From Alphaproteobacteria bacterium (lineage in GTDB: Bacteria > Pseudomonadota > Alphaproteobacteria > CAAHEQ01 > UBA3637): a stretch of 5,367 bases of DNA. Position 1 is the stretch's first letter, and each line of letters starts with the position of its first letter. The position numbers were made by a program, and so were the translations under genes. The notes below the pieces were generated by a model. That model worked only from the letters and a program-made list of their open reading frames with translations. It made no database searches and had not been told where the DNA came from. The stretch is taken from the NCBI GenBank assembly GCA_017540065.1, contig JAFYBU010000005.1, positions 1-5,367 of the forward strand, given 5' to 3'. This document shows, piece by piece, positions 1-5,367 of the stretch.

Positions 1-176
1 AAATTACTTTTCAATCATTGATTAATATTTCGTCTACCTTGAATTTAATTCCTACAAAAGGAATTACACTTCCTTTTATTTCGTATGGCGGGTCGTCATT
101 GGTGTCGGTGGCGTTCGCTTTTGGTTTGATCTTAGCTCTGACACACGGGCATACATTTAGCAGAGGTTTAGAATGA
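1..176 (+). CDS. ftsW: FtsW, septal peptidoglycan polymerase (SEDS family), 3' end only
   Basis: This is the C-terminal 57 residues of an integral membrane SEDS protein, read in frame from base 3 to a TGA at 174-176; the rest lies upstream of the window. The fragment carries the family signature near its end, PTKGITLPFISYGGSS (fragment residues 17-32), followed by a hydrophobic stretch (about 31-48) that fits the last transmembrane helix and a short cytoplasmic tail ending SRGLE. FtsW polymerises lipid II into septal glycan strands together with its class B penicillin-binding protein partner (FtsI/PBP3); that role is family knowledge, not visible here. RodA is the paralogous alternative, but the position directly before murG in a dcw cluster favours FtsW. 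The stop codon overlaps the murG start as ATGA, so the two genes are probably translationally coupled. Confidence 0.93.
   Translation, partial: ITFQSLINISSTLNLIPTKGITLPFISYGGSSLVSVAFAFGLILALTHGHTFSRGLE
162..166 (+). promoter_or_regulatory. Shine-Dalgarno site for murG
   Basis: AGAGG lies 6 bases before the murG ATG at 173 and inside the last codons of ftsW. It supports this start and means murG is translated from the same message as ftsW. Confidence 0.6.
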
Positions 177-1252
177 AAAAAGTTATTATTACAACAGGTG
201 GAACAGGCGGTCATATTTTCCCAGCAGAATCTATCGCCAAAGGATTGGTTGATGCCGGGTATGAAGTACGCTTTATTACAGATAAGCGTGGGGCAGAGTA
301 TCGGAAGTTGACAGAAGTTCCTACGCATATTATTTTGGCATCTTCTGTCACGGGGCAAAGTTTTTTTGGAAAAATTAAAGCCGCTTTCAAATTGTTGTTG
401 GGTATGTACCAATCGGCCTTTTTTATGATACGTTATAAACCGGATGTTGTGATCGGTGTTGGAGGATATGCTTCTTTACCGGCTGTTTTGGCAGCACAAT
501 TTTTACGTATTCCAACGATTGTTCATGAACAAAATGCTGTGCTGGGGCGTGCTAACAGATTATTGGCACCTCGGGTTAAATTTGTGGCAACGGCTTTTCA
601 AGAAACAAAAAGAGTTCCGACGGGCATTTCTACTTTTTTGGTGGGGCAGCCTGTGCGTCCTGCAATTGCTGAAAAAAAGAACAGTCCTTATCCTATGGAT
701 TCTGTTTTCCATTTATTGATTTTCGGGGGCAGTCAAGGGGCGCATTTTTTAAGTCGTGAATTACCCAAAGCACTGTTGAAATTACCGGATGAAATTCGGG
801 CAAATATGAAAATTACACAACAAGCGCGCCCGGAAGATGTGGATGATTTACAAAAAATGTATCAAAATGCGGGTTTTTATGCAACGACGGTTCAATCCTT
901 TTTTGATAATATGCCGGAATTGTTGGAAAAATCCAATTTGGTTATCGGGCGGGCAGGTTCTTCTACTTTGGCAGAATTGGCTGTTATTGGTCGCCCGGGA
1001 ATTTATGTGCCGCTTCCGACATCCGCTGATAATCATCAATTTGAAAATGCACGCCAATTTGCAGAAGCCGGAGCAGGATGGCTTGTTCAGGAAAAAGATT
1101 TTGATGTGGAAGCTTTTACCAAACGTTTGGAAGAATTGATTATGAATCCGGATGAATTGGTGGGGGCTGCCAAAATTGCTGTTTCTTTGGGGCACCCTGA
1201 TGTGGCTTCCCAAATGGTACGCTTGATCGAACAGGGGGTCTTCCAAAAATGA
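173..1252 (+). CDS. murG: MurG, UDP-GlcNAc:lipid I N-acetylglucosaminyltransferase
   Basis: MurG transfers GlcNAc from UDP-GlcNAc to undecaprenyl-PP-MurNAc-pentapeptide (lipid I) to give lipid II, on the cytoplasmic face of the membrane. It is a GT-B fold, GT28 family enzyme of 359 residues, normal for the family. The N-terminal acceptor domain shows GGTGGHIFPA (residues 9-18), GVGGYASLPAVLAA (95-108) and HEQNAVLGRANR (118-129). The C-terminal UDP-GlcNAc domain shows FGGSQGA (184-190), RAGSSTLAELA (260-270, with Glu268 at the position expected to contact the ribose) and PLPTSADNHQFENA (280-293). There is no signal peptide; it is a peripheral membrane protein. The start is fixed by a Shine-Dalgarno AGAGG at 162-166 and by the family-typical distance to the glycine-rich loop. 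It overlaps ftsW and murC by 4 bases each. Confidence 0.97.
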   Translation: MKKVIITTGGTGGHIFPAESIAKGLVDAGYEVRFITDKRGAEYRKLTEVPTHIILASSVTGQSFFGKIKAAFKLLLGMYQSAFFMIRYKPDVVIGVGGYASLPAVLAAQFLRIPTIVHEQNAVLGRANRLLAPRVKFVATAFQETKRVPTGISTFLVGQPVRPAIAEKKNSPYPMDSVFHLLIFGGSQGAHFLSRELPKALLKLPDEIRANMKITQQARPEDVDDLQKMYQNAGFYATTVQSFFDNMPELLEKSNLVIGRAGSSTLAELAVIGRPGIYVPLPTSADNHQFENARQFAEAGAGWLVQEKDFDVEAFTKRLEELIMNPDELVGAAKIAVSLGHPDVASQMVRLIEQGVFQK

Positions 1253-2628
1253 ATTTCCCCTTAAAAAAAGTACATTTTATTGGGATCGGCGGTATCGGAA
1301 TGAGCGCTATTGCCGAAATGTTGCCTACCTTTGGGGTGGCGGTGCAAGGATCCAACAATGTGGAAAATGCGAATACTTTACGTTTGAAAAAAATTGGAAT
1401 CCCTGTTTTTATCGGTCATAATGCTGATTATTTAAAAGATGTGGAGGCAGTTGTTATTTCTTCTGCGATTCATCCGGACAATGTGGAATTACTTGCAGCG
1501 CGTGAAAAAGGTATCCCTGTGGCACATCGTTCGGAAATGTTGGCAGAATTGATGCGTTTTAAGAAAAGTATCAGTATTTCCGGATCGCATGGTAAAACGA
1601 CAACATCTTCTTTGATTGCACATTTGTTGGTATCAGCAAAAATGGATCCCAGTTATGTTATAGGAGGTATTTTAAATTCAAAAGGTTCTAATGCCGGTGC
1701 AGGATCCGGTGATTGGATTGTGGCTGAAGCAGATGAATCTGACGGGTCATTTTTGAAATTGCCCAGCACGATTTCCGTTGTCACGAATATTGAACCCGAA
1801 CATATGGATTATTATAAAACTTTTGATCGCGAAAAAATGGCGTATCAAACTTTTTTGAATCAAACAGCATTTTACGGAACATGTGTAGTATGTGTGGATC
1901 ATCCGGTTGTGCGTGAAATTTTACCGGAAATTAAAAACAGAAAAATCATCACATACGGTTTTTCCAAAACGGCTGACGTACATGCTGATAACGTTCGTGT
2001 ACAAAAAGGTGGTTCTGTTTTTGATGTATATGTGCGCGCAGGGGATGGTTTTCAAAAAATTCCGGGTGTTGTAATTTCTTTGATGGGGAAACATAACATT
2101 TTGAATGCATTGGCGGCTTTTGCCGTTGGAGAATTTTTGAAAATAGACAGAAATATCATTAAAAAAGCTTTGTCGGATTTTATGGGAATTCAAAGACGTT
2201 TAACTTTGCGTGGCACGGAACGGGAAGTGGCTGTTTATGATGATTATGCACATCATCCCAGTGAAATCAAGGCAACTTTGTCAGCACTTAAAGAACAAAT
2301 TTCAGGACGGTTGATAGCCGTTTTCCAACCGCATCGTTATACCCGTTTCCAAGATTTATGGACTGATTTCAAAACTGCTTTTGAAGGTGTGGACGCTTTG
2401 TTTGTGACAGATGTGTATTCGGCCGGTGATCCTGTAATAGAAGGGGTAACAGCCGATAAATTTGTGGAAGAAATGCATCCTTCTTATTCACACGTCTATA
2501 AAACAACGGAAAATAATTTTGGTCAGGATGTGGCTCGTTTTGTTCAAAAGGGGGATACGGTTGTTTGTTTGAATGCCGGTTCACTTTCCAAGTATATTCC
2601 CGAATTGTTGGAGGCGCTTAAAAAATGA
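1249..2628 (+). CDS. murC: MurC, UDP-N-acetylmuramate--L-alanine ligase
   Basis: MurC is the first Mur ligase: it uses ATP to join L-Ala to UDP-MurNAc in the cytoplasm. The 459 residues match the family length. In order: an N-terminal Rossmann-like UDP-binding domain with HFIGIGGIGMSAIAE (9-23); the ATP-binding loop SGSHGKTTTSSL (111-122); EADESDGSF (160-168); the IEPEHMDYY segment (181-189); GKHNILNALAAF (280-291); and the C-terminal ligase domain with DDYAHHPSEI (331-340) and FQPHRYTR (359-366). The HxPHRYTR and DDYAHHP blocks, together with the GIGGIGMS start, separate MurC from MurD, MurE and MurF. Near the C terminus the usual GAG motif reads NAG (442-444), an oddity noted separately. 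Its ATG overlaps the murG stop as ATGA, with a G-rich candidate Shine-Dalgarno (AGGGGG, 1233-1238) 10 bases upstream. Confidence 0.97.
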   Translation: MNFPLKKVHFIGIGGIGMSAIAEMLPTFGVAVQGSNNVENANTLRLKKIGIPVFIGHNADYLKDVEAVVISSAIHPDNVELLAAREKGIPVAHRSEMLAELMRFKKSISISGSHGKTTTSSLIAHLLVSAKMDPSYVIGGILNSKGSNAGAGSGDWIVAEADESDGSFLKLPSTISVVTNIEPEHMDYYKTFDREKMAYQTFLNQTAFYGTCVVCVDHPVVREILPEIKNRKIITYGFSKTADVHADNVRVQKGGSVFDVYVRAGDGFQKIPGVVISLMGKHNILNALAAFAVGEFLKIDRNIIKKALSDFMGIQRRLTLRGTEREVAVYDDYAHHPSEIKATLSALKEQISGRLIAVFQPHRYTRFQDLWTDFKTAFEGVDALFVTDVYSAGDPVIEGVTADKFVEEMHPSYSHVYKTTENNFGQDVARFVQKGDTVVCLNAGSLSKYIPELLEALKK

Positions 2629-3485
2629 CTCTAACCCTTATTCCCGATTACGATTTATCAAAACACACATGGTTGGGTGTTGGGGGAAAAGCAGATTTAT
2701 TTGCCGAAGTTGATAATGAAGAGAATTTAATTTCATTTTTGAAAAATTCTCAATGTCCTATTACTGTTTTAGGAGCGGGAAGTAATGTCTTGATTCGTGA
2801 TGGGGGAATATCCGGTGTTGTTCTGAAGTTGGGGGCTGATTTTCAAAAAATAGAAATCACAGGTGATAAAGTCATTGCGGGGGCTGGGGCAAAATTGATG
2901 GAAATTGCACAAAAAACGGCAAAATCCGGACTGGCCGGTTTTGAATTTATGGAAGGTATTCCGGGAACTTTGGGCGGGGGACTTGCTTCCAATGCCGGGG
3001 CTTTCGGGTCATGTTTATCTGATCTTTTACAGGAAGTTTTTTTCACGGATTTTCGGGGAAATACAAAAACAATTTCTGATTTTTCAGATTGGGGATATCG
3101 GTATTCTCCTTATGCTCATAAAGGTATTTTTTTGGGGGGTGTTTTACAGGCAAAAAGGTTTGCTTCTTCTGATGAAATTTCAGCTTTGATGCAAAAATAT
3201 CATGAAAAACGTGCTGCCAGTCAACCACAAGGGGTACGGACAGCGGGATCTACCTTTAAAAACCCGAAAGAAGGTTCTGCCGGTTTTTTACTTGAAAAAT
3301 CCGGATTAAAGGGGTATAAGAAAGGAAACGCTGAAATGTCAACAAAACATGCCAACTTTTTGGTGAATCATGGTGCAACAGCCACAGAGTTGGAAGATTT
3401 TGTGAATGAAGTGCGTTCAATCGTCGCTGAAAAACAAGGGGTGAAGTTAGAATGGGAGGTTCAATGTCTGGGCAGAAAAAGATGA
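2625..3485 (+). CDS. murB: MurB, UDP-N-acetylenolpyruvoylglucosamine reductase
   Basis: MurB is an FAD enzyme that uses NADPH to reduce UDP-GlcNAc-enolpyruvate to UDP-MurNAc, the substrate of MurC encoded just before it. The 286 residues are short, as in the type II MurB group, compared with about 340 in E. coli. Visible motifs: TWLGVGGKAD (15-24) and LGAGSNVLIRDGG (49-61) of the FAD-binding domain; GFEFMEGIPGTLGGGLASNAG (105-125); YRYS (158-161) with the expected substrate Arg159; GSTFKNP (208-214), whose Ser209 is the likely proton donor; KHANFLVN (241-248); and LEWEV (275-279) with the expected C-terminal catalytic Glu. Alphaproteobacterial MurBs typically carry a closely similar LEWE segment. 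GGAGG at 2610-2614 lies 10 bases before the ATG, which overlaps the murC stop as ATGA. Confidence 0.96.
   Translation: MTLTLIPDYDLSKHTWLGVGGKADLFAEVDNEENLISFLKNSQCPITVLGAGSNVLIRDGGISGVVLKLGADFQKIEITGDKVIAGAGAKLMEIAQKTAKSGLAGFEFMEGIPGTLGGGLASNAGAFGSCLSDLLQEVFFTDFRGNTKTISDFSDWGYRYSPYAHKGIFLGGVLQAKRFASSDEISALMQKYHEKRAASQPQGVRTAGSTFKNPKEGSAGFLLEKSGLKGYKKGNAEMSTKHANFLVNHGATATELEDFVNEVRSIVAEKQGVKLEWEVQCLGRKR
3454..3459 (+). promoter_or_regulatory. Strong Shine-Dalgarno deciding the ddl start
   Basis: GGGAGG lies within the murB 3' end, 4 bases before ATG 3464 and 22 bases before ATG 3482. It cannot serve ATG 3452, which overlaps it. It is among the best anti-SD matches in the window and is the main reason for preferring 3464 as the ddl start, although the spacing is on the short side. 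Confidence 0.55.
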
Positions 3486-4363
3486 AAGTGGCAGTGTTAA
3501 TGGGGGGGATTTCCTCAGAACGTGAAATTTCTTTATCTTCCGGAAAAGGGGTAGAACAGGCATTGAAAAAAATGGGCTACCCAACGAAGGCTGTTATTGT
3601 TGGCGAAGATTTGACTCAATTAGTGGCCGATTTGAAAAGCTTCAAACCTGATGTGGCCTTCAATGCTTTACATGGTCGTTTTGGGGAAGACGGTTGTATT
3701 CAGGGGATTTTGAATTGGTTAAAAATTCCTTATACGCATTCCGGTGTTTTGGCTTCCAGTGTCGGGATGGATAAAGAAATGACACGGAAAATCGCTGAAC
3801 AAGTGGGGGTTCCCGTTGCCAAAGGCGGACTCAGAACAAAAGCCGAATTTCAAAAAATGTCTCTTCCTTTAGTGGTTAAGCCCAATGATGAAGGTTCATC
3901 TATCGGTGTGACGTTGGTCTTAAAAGAAGCTGATCGCAAAAAAATAAAATGGCCTGAAAATAAAAAATTATTGGTGGAAGAATATATTCCTGGGCGCGAA
4001 TTATCAGTGGCTGTGTTAGACGGAAAAGTTTTGGGAACATTGGAATTGGTTCCCCATAAAGGGTGGTATGATTATAATAACAAATATCAGGCAGGGGCTG
4101 TTCAACATTTAATCCCGGCTCCCGTTGGTCGGGCAACAGAAAAAAAACTTTGTCAATATGCGGAAAAAATGCATACGGCATTGAATGCCAGAGGTGTGAG
4201 TCGTTGTGATTTTCGTTTGAATAAAAACAGAATTGTTTTTTTGGAAATCAACACTAATCCTGGGATGACGCCGACTTCTTTGGTGCCGGATATGGCGCGT
4301 CTGAAAAATTTAACTTACGAACAGTTGATTGAAAAATTGATTCGGGGGGCCAGATGCGATTAG
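3464..4363 (+). CDS. ddl: Ddl, D-alanine--D-alanine ligase
   Basis: Ddl is a cytoplasmic ATP-grasp ligase that joins two D-Ala into the dipeptide that MurF adds to UDP-MurNAc-tripeptide. Numbering from Met at 3482 (293 residues): VAVLMGGISSEREISLSSG (3-21) with Glu13 of the N-terminal substrate site; NALHGRFGEDG (61-71); KPNDEGSSIG (133-142), the Ser of the catalytic loop; EEYIPGRELSV (166-176); WYDYNNKY (195-202) with Tyr196, the residue expected in D-Ala-D-Ala rather than D-Ala-D-Lac ligases; and the Mg/ATP site Arg241, Asp243, Glu255 and Asn257 (LEINTNPGMTPTSLVP). Three in-frame ATGs exist: 3452, 3464 and 3482. I choose 3464 because GGGAGG precedes it; 3482 would give an ATGA overlap with murB like the other junctions. 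The coding frame ends at TAG 4361-4363. Confidence 0.95.
   Translation: MSGQKKMKVAVLMGGISSEREISLSSGKGVEQALKKMGYPTKAVIVGEDLTQLVADLKSFKPDVAFNALHGRFGEDGCIQGILNWLKIPYTHSGVLASSVGMDKEMTRKIAEQVGVPVAKGGLRTKAEFQKMSLPLVVKPNDEGSSIGVTLVLKEADRKKIKWPENKKLLVEEYIPGRELSVAVLDGKVLGTLELVPHKGWYDYNNKYQAGAVQHLIPAPVGRATEKKLCQYAEKMHTALNARGVSRCDFRLNKNRIVFLEINTNPGMTPTSLVPDMARLKNLTYEQLIEKLIRGARCD
4344..4349 (+). promoter_or_regulatory. G-run acting as probable ftsQ ribosome binding site
   Basis: A run of six G lies 4 bases before the ftsQ ATG at 4354, inside the last codons of ddl. It is the only purine-rich candidate near this start. It pairs with the 16S 3' end less well than GGAGG, so ftsQ may lean on coupling to ddl translation. 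Confidence 0.4.
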
Positions 4364-5151
4364 AATTTAAGTTAAAGAAAAAATCCCAAAGTCATTGGAA
4401 ATTAAAATTCTTAATCGGCGGTTTGATTATCGGCGGATCGGTGGGGCTTTATTTGTCGCCTGTCGGGCAAGCGGGAGTACAATTAACAAAACAGGCATGG
4501 GCAGCCTTAACAGAACATGCTCATTGGCGTTTGGAACAAGTGGTTGTGGAAGGCCATAAAAGAACTGATAAAAAAGCAATAATGGATGCTTTGGGAATTG
4601 ATAAAGGACAAGGGATGGATACGATTTCTTTAACAAAAGCACATCAAAATTTATTGCAACTTCCCTGGGTAAAAAAAGCCATCATTGAACGTCATTTACC
4701 AGATACATTGGTTATCAGAATTCAAGAAAAAACACCGATTGCTTTGTGGCAAAATAATCAAGCGTATTTGCCGTTGGATGAACAAGGACATTCTATTCAA
4801 GATGATAAACTTTTGCCCCGGGATTTGATTTTAGTGGTAGGGTCTGATGCGCCCGAAAATATATTGTCGTTGTTAGTTGCTTTGGAACAGGTTCCGCAAA
4901 TAAACGCATTGGTTCGTTCTGCCTCTCGGGTGGAACGGCGCCGTTGGAATTTGCGTTTAATGGATGCGGAAACGGGTTTGGAAATTATGTTACCTGAAAC
5001 AGATTTTGATCGGGCCTTAAAACGTTTGGAAAATCAAGAAAAAAAGGAAAATTTATTACAAAAAAATTTGCAAGCCATTGATTTACGTTTATCTGATCGT
5101 ATTATTTTGCACCCCAAAAAAACAGAAAAGAAAAAGGAACATAAAAAATGA
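4354..5151 (+). CDS. ftsQ: FtsQ, cell division scaffold protein
   Basis: FtsQ is a bitopic inner membrane protein that links early and late divisome parts by recruiting FtsB/FtsL. The 265 residues show a basic cytoplasmic tail (1-19), one transmembrane helix (about 17-36) and then a periplasmic part. A POTRA-like domain spans about 58-126: it opens WRLEQVVVEGHKRT, passes through LPWVKKAIIERHLPDTLVIRIQEKTPIALW, and matches the family pattern. The beta domain (about 127-250) contains YLPLDEQG (138-145) and ends in the typical IDLRLSDRIIL (242-252). A lysine-rich tail follows to the stop. Sequence identity within FtsQ is generally low, so the call rests on architecture, these short motifs and the position between ddl and ftsA. 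It overlaps ddl by 10 bases and ftsA by 4 (ATGA). Confidence 0.94.
   Translation: MRLEFKLKKKSQSHWKLKFLIGGLIIGGSVGLYLSPVGQAGVQLTKQAWAALTEHAHWRLEQVVVEGHKRTDKKAIMDALGIDKGQGMDTISLTKAHQNLLQLPWVKKAIIERHLPDTLVIRIQEKTPIALWQNNQAYLPLDEQGHSIQDDKLLPRDLILVVGSDAPENILSLLVALEQVPQINALVRSASRVERRRWNLRLMDAETGLEIMLPETDFDRALKRLENQEKKENLLQKNLQAIDLRLSDRIILHPKKTEKKKEHKK
5134..5138 (+). promoter_or_regulatory. Probable Shine-Dalgarno of ftsA
   Basis: AAGGA lies 9 bases before the ftsA ATG at 5148, within the A-rich codons of the lysine-rich ftsQ tail. It supports the chosen ftsA start. Confidence 0.5.
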
Positions 5152-5367
5152 AGAAGGGCTTTCGTAAAAAAACTTACATAAACTTATTGGATATCGGCAG
5201 CAATAAAGTTGCTTGTTTGGTGGTGCGTTTAACTGATGATAAATATCCTGAAGTAATTGGTGTTTCCTGTGTGCCCAGCCAAGGGATACAGGCGGGAATG
5301 ATTTGGGATTTGGGGGCCGCAACAACATGTATCGGTGAGGCCATTCTTCAAGCAGAAAAACAAGCCG
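5148..5367 (+). CDS. ftsA: FtsA, actin-like cell division protein, 5' end only
   Basis: The first 73 codons are present and the gene runs off the window; complete FtsA proteins have roughly 400-440 residues. FtsA is a cytoplasmic ATPase of the actin/Hsp70 fold that tethers FtsZ to the membrane through a C-terminal amphipathic helix and passes signals to the FtsQLB/FtsWI synthase. The visible part has the phosphate-1 nucleotide loop LLDIGSNKVACLVV (13-26), then VIGVS (36-40) and QGIQAGMIWDLGAA (45-58), the usual beginning of domain 1A. The rest of the ATPase domain, the 1C domain and the membrane helix lie outside the window. Its ATG overlaps the ftsQ stop as ATGA. MreB or pilus PilM would be remote alternatives, but this motif set plus the ftsQ neighbour makes FtsA clear. 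ftsZ is expected next but is not seen. Confidence 0.95.
   Translation, partial: MKKGFRKKTYINLLDIGSNKVACLVVRLTDDKYPEVIGVSCVPSQGIQAGMIWDLGAATTCIGEAILQAEKQA

Noticed and set aside
308..336. TTGACA at 308-313 with 17-base spacing to TATTTT at 331-336, resembling a sigma-70 promoter.
   Set aside because: It lies inside murG, the -10 matches only 4 of 6 bases, and no gene start follows closely; in AT-rich coding DNA such matches are expected by chance.
11..412. Open reading frame of 133 codons on the - strand across the ftsW/murG junction.
   Set aside because: It lies antisense to two well-conserved genes, its protein resembles no recognisable family, and it is explained as a shadow frame of AT-rich coding DNA.
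1119..1130. Perfect 12-base palindrome CCAAACGTTTGG.
   Set aside because: It encodes ordinary MurG residues (Thr-Lys-Arg-Leu-Glu), and about one such palindrome is expected by chance in a window this size; there is no T-run after it to make a terminator.
848..1246. Open reading frame of 132 codons on the - strand inside murG.
   Set aside because: It is antisense to the conserved UDP-GlcNAc domain of MurG, with no family motifs; treated as a shadow frame.
3900..4181. Open reading frame of 93 codons on the - strand inside ddl, plus similar short frames elsewhere on both strands.
   Set aside because: All are fully contained in conserved Mur/Fts coding sequence and have no motifs of their own.
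4413..4437. Short direct repeat of ATCGGCGG in ftsQ.
   Set aside because: It simply encodes the repeated Ile-Gly-Gly of the membrane helix; two copies of 8 bases do not indicate a repeat element.
1..5367. Search for a hidden mobile element, CRISPR array, tRNA, riboswitch or defence gene.
   Set aside because: Every base is occupied by recognised dcw genes, with no spacer-like repeats, inverted terminal repeats, tRNA-like folds or foreign-looking composition.

Overview
The window is a gapless piece of a division and cell wall (dcw) cluster, all on the + strand: ftsW (3' end only) - murG - murC - murB - ddl - ftsQ - ftsA (5' end only). Having murB between murC and ddl, followed by ftsQ and ftsA, is the usual alphaproteobacterial order; gammaproteobacteria such as E. 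coli keep murB elsewhere. Protein details agree, for example the C-terminal LEWEV of MurB and the N-terminal LDIGSNKV of FtsA. The DNA is AT-rich, with A/T-biased third positions and long A, T and G runs. The best guess is therefore a low-GC alphaproteobacterium (Holosporales/Rickettsiales-like, or a gut/host-associated uncultured lineage). The exact lineage cannot be fixed from this sequence.

Layout: positions 1-176 encode the last transmembrane part of FtsW, the septal peptidoglycan polymerase. MurG (173-1252) makes lipid II. MurC (1249-2628) adds L-Ala to UDP-MurNAc, MurB (2625-3485) reduces the enolpyruvyl precursor to UDP-MurNAc, and Ddl (about 3464-4363) makes D-Ala-D-Ala. FtsQ (4354-5151) is the bitopic divisome scaffold, and FtsA (5148 to the window end) is the actin-like membrane anchor of FtsZ. 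Precursor synthesis, lipid II formation, septal polymerisation and divisome assembly are thus encoded on what looks like one polycistronic message.

Every junction overlaps. Four are clear 4-base ATGA stop/start overlaps, ddl/ftsQ overlaps by 10 bases, and murB/ddl overlaps by 4, 22 or 34 bases depending on the ddl start. There is no intergenic DNA, and I see no terminator, RNA gene, repeat array, mobile element or convincing promoter. All recognisable catalytic motifs are intact and nothing looks horizontally acquired. I find no undescribed system here. The points worth a second look are the ddl start choice, G/T homopolymer runs inside essential genes, a changed C-terminal motif in MurC, and small FtsQ peculiarities.
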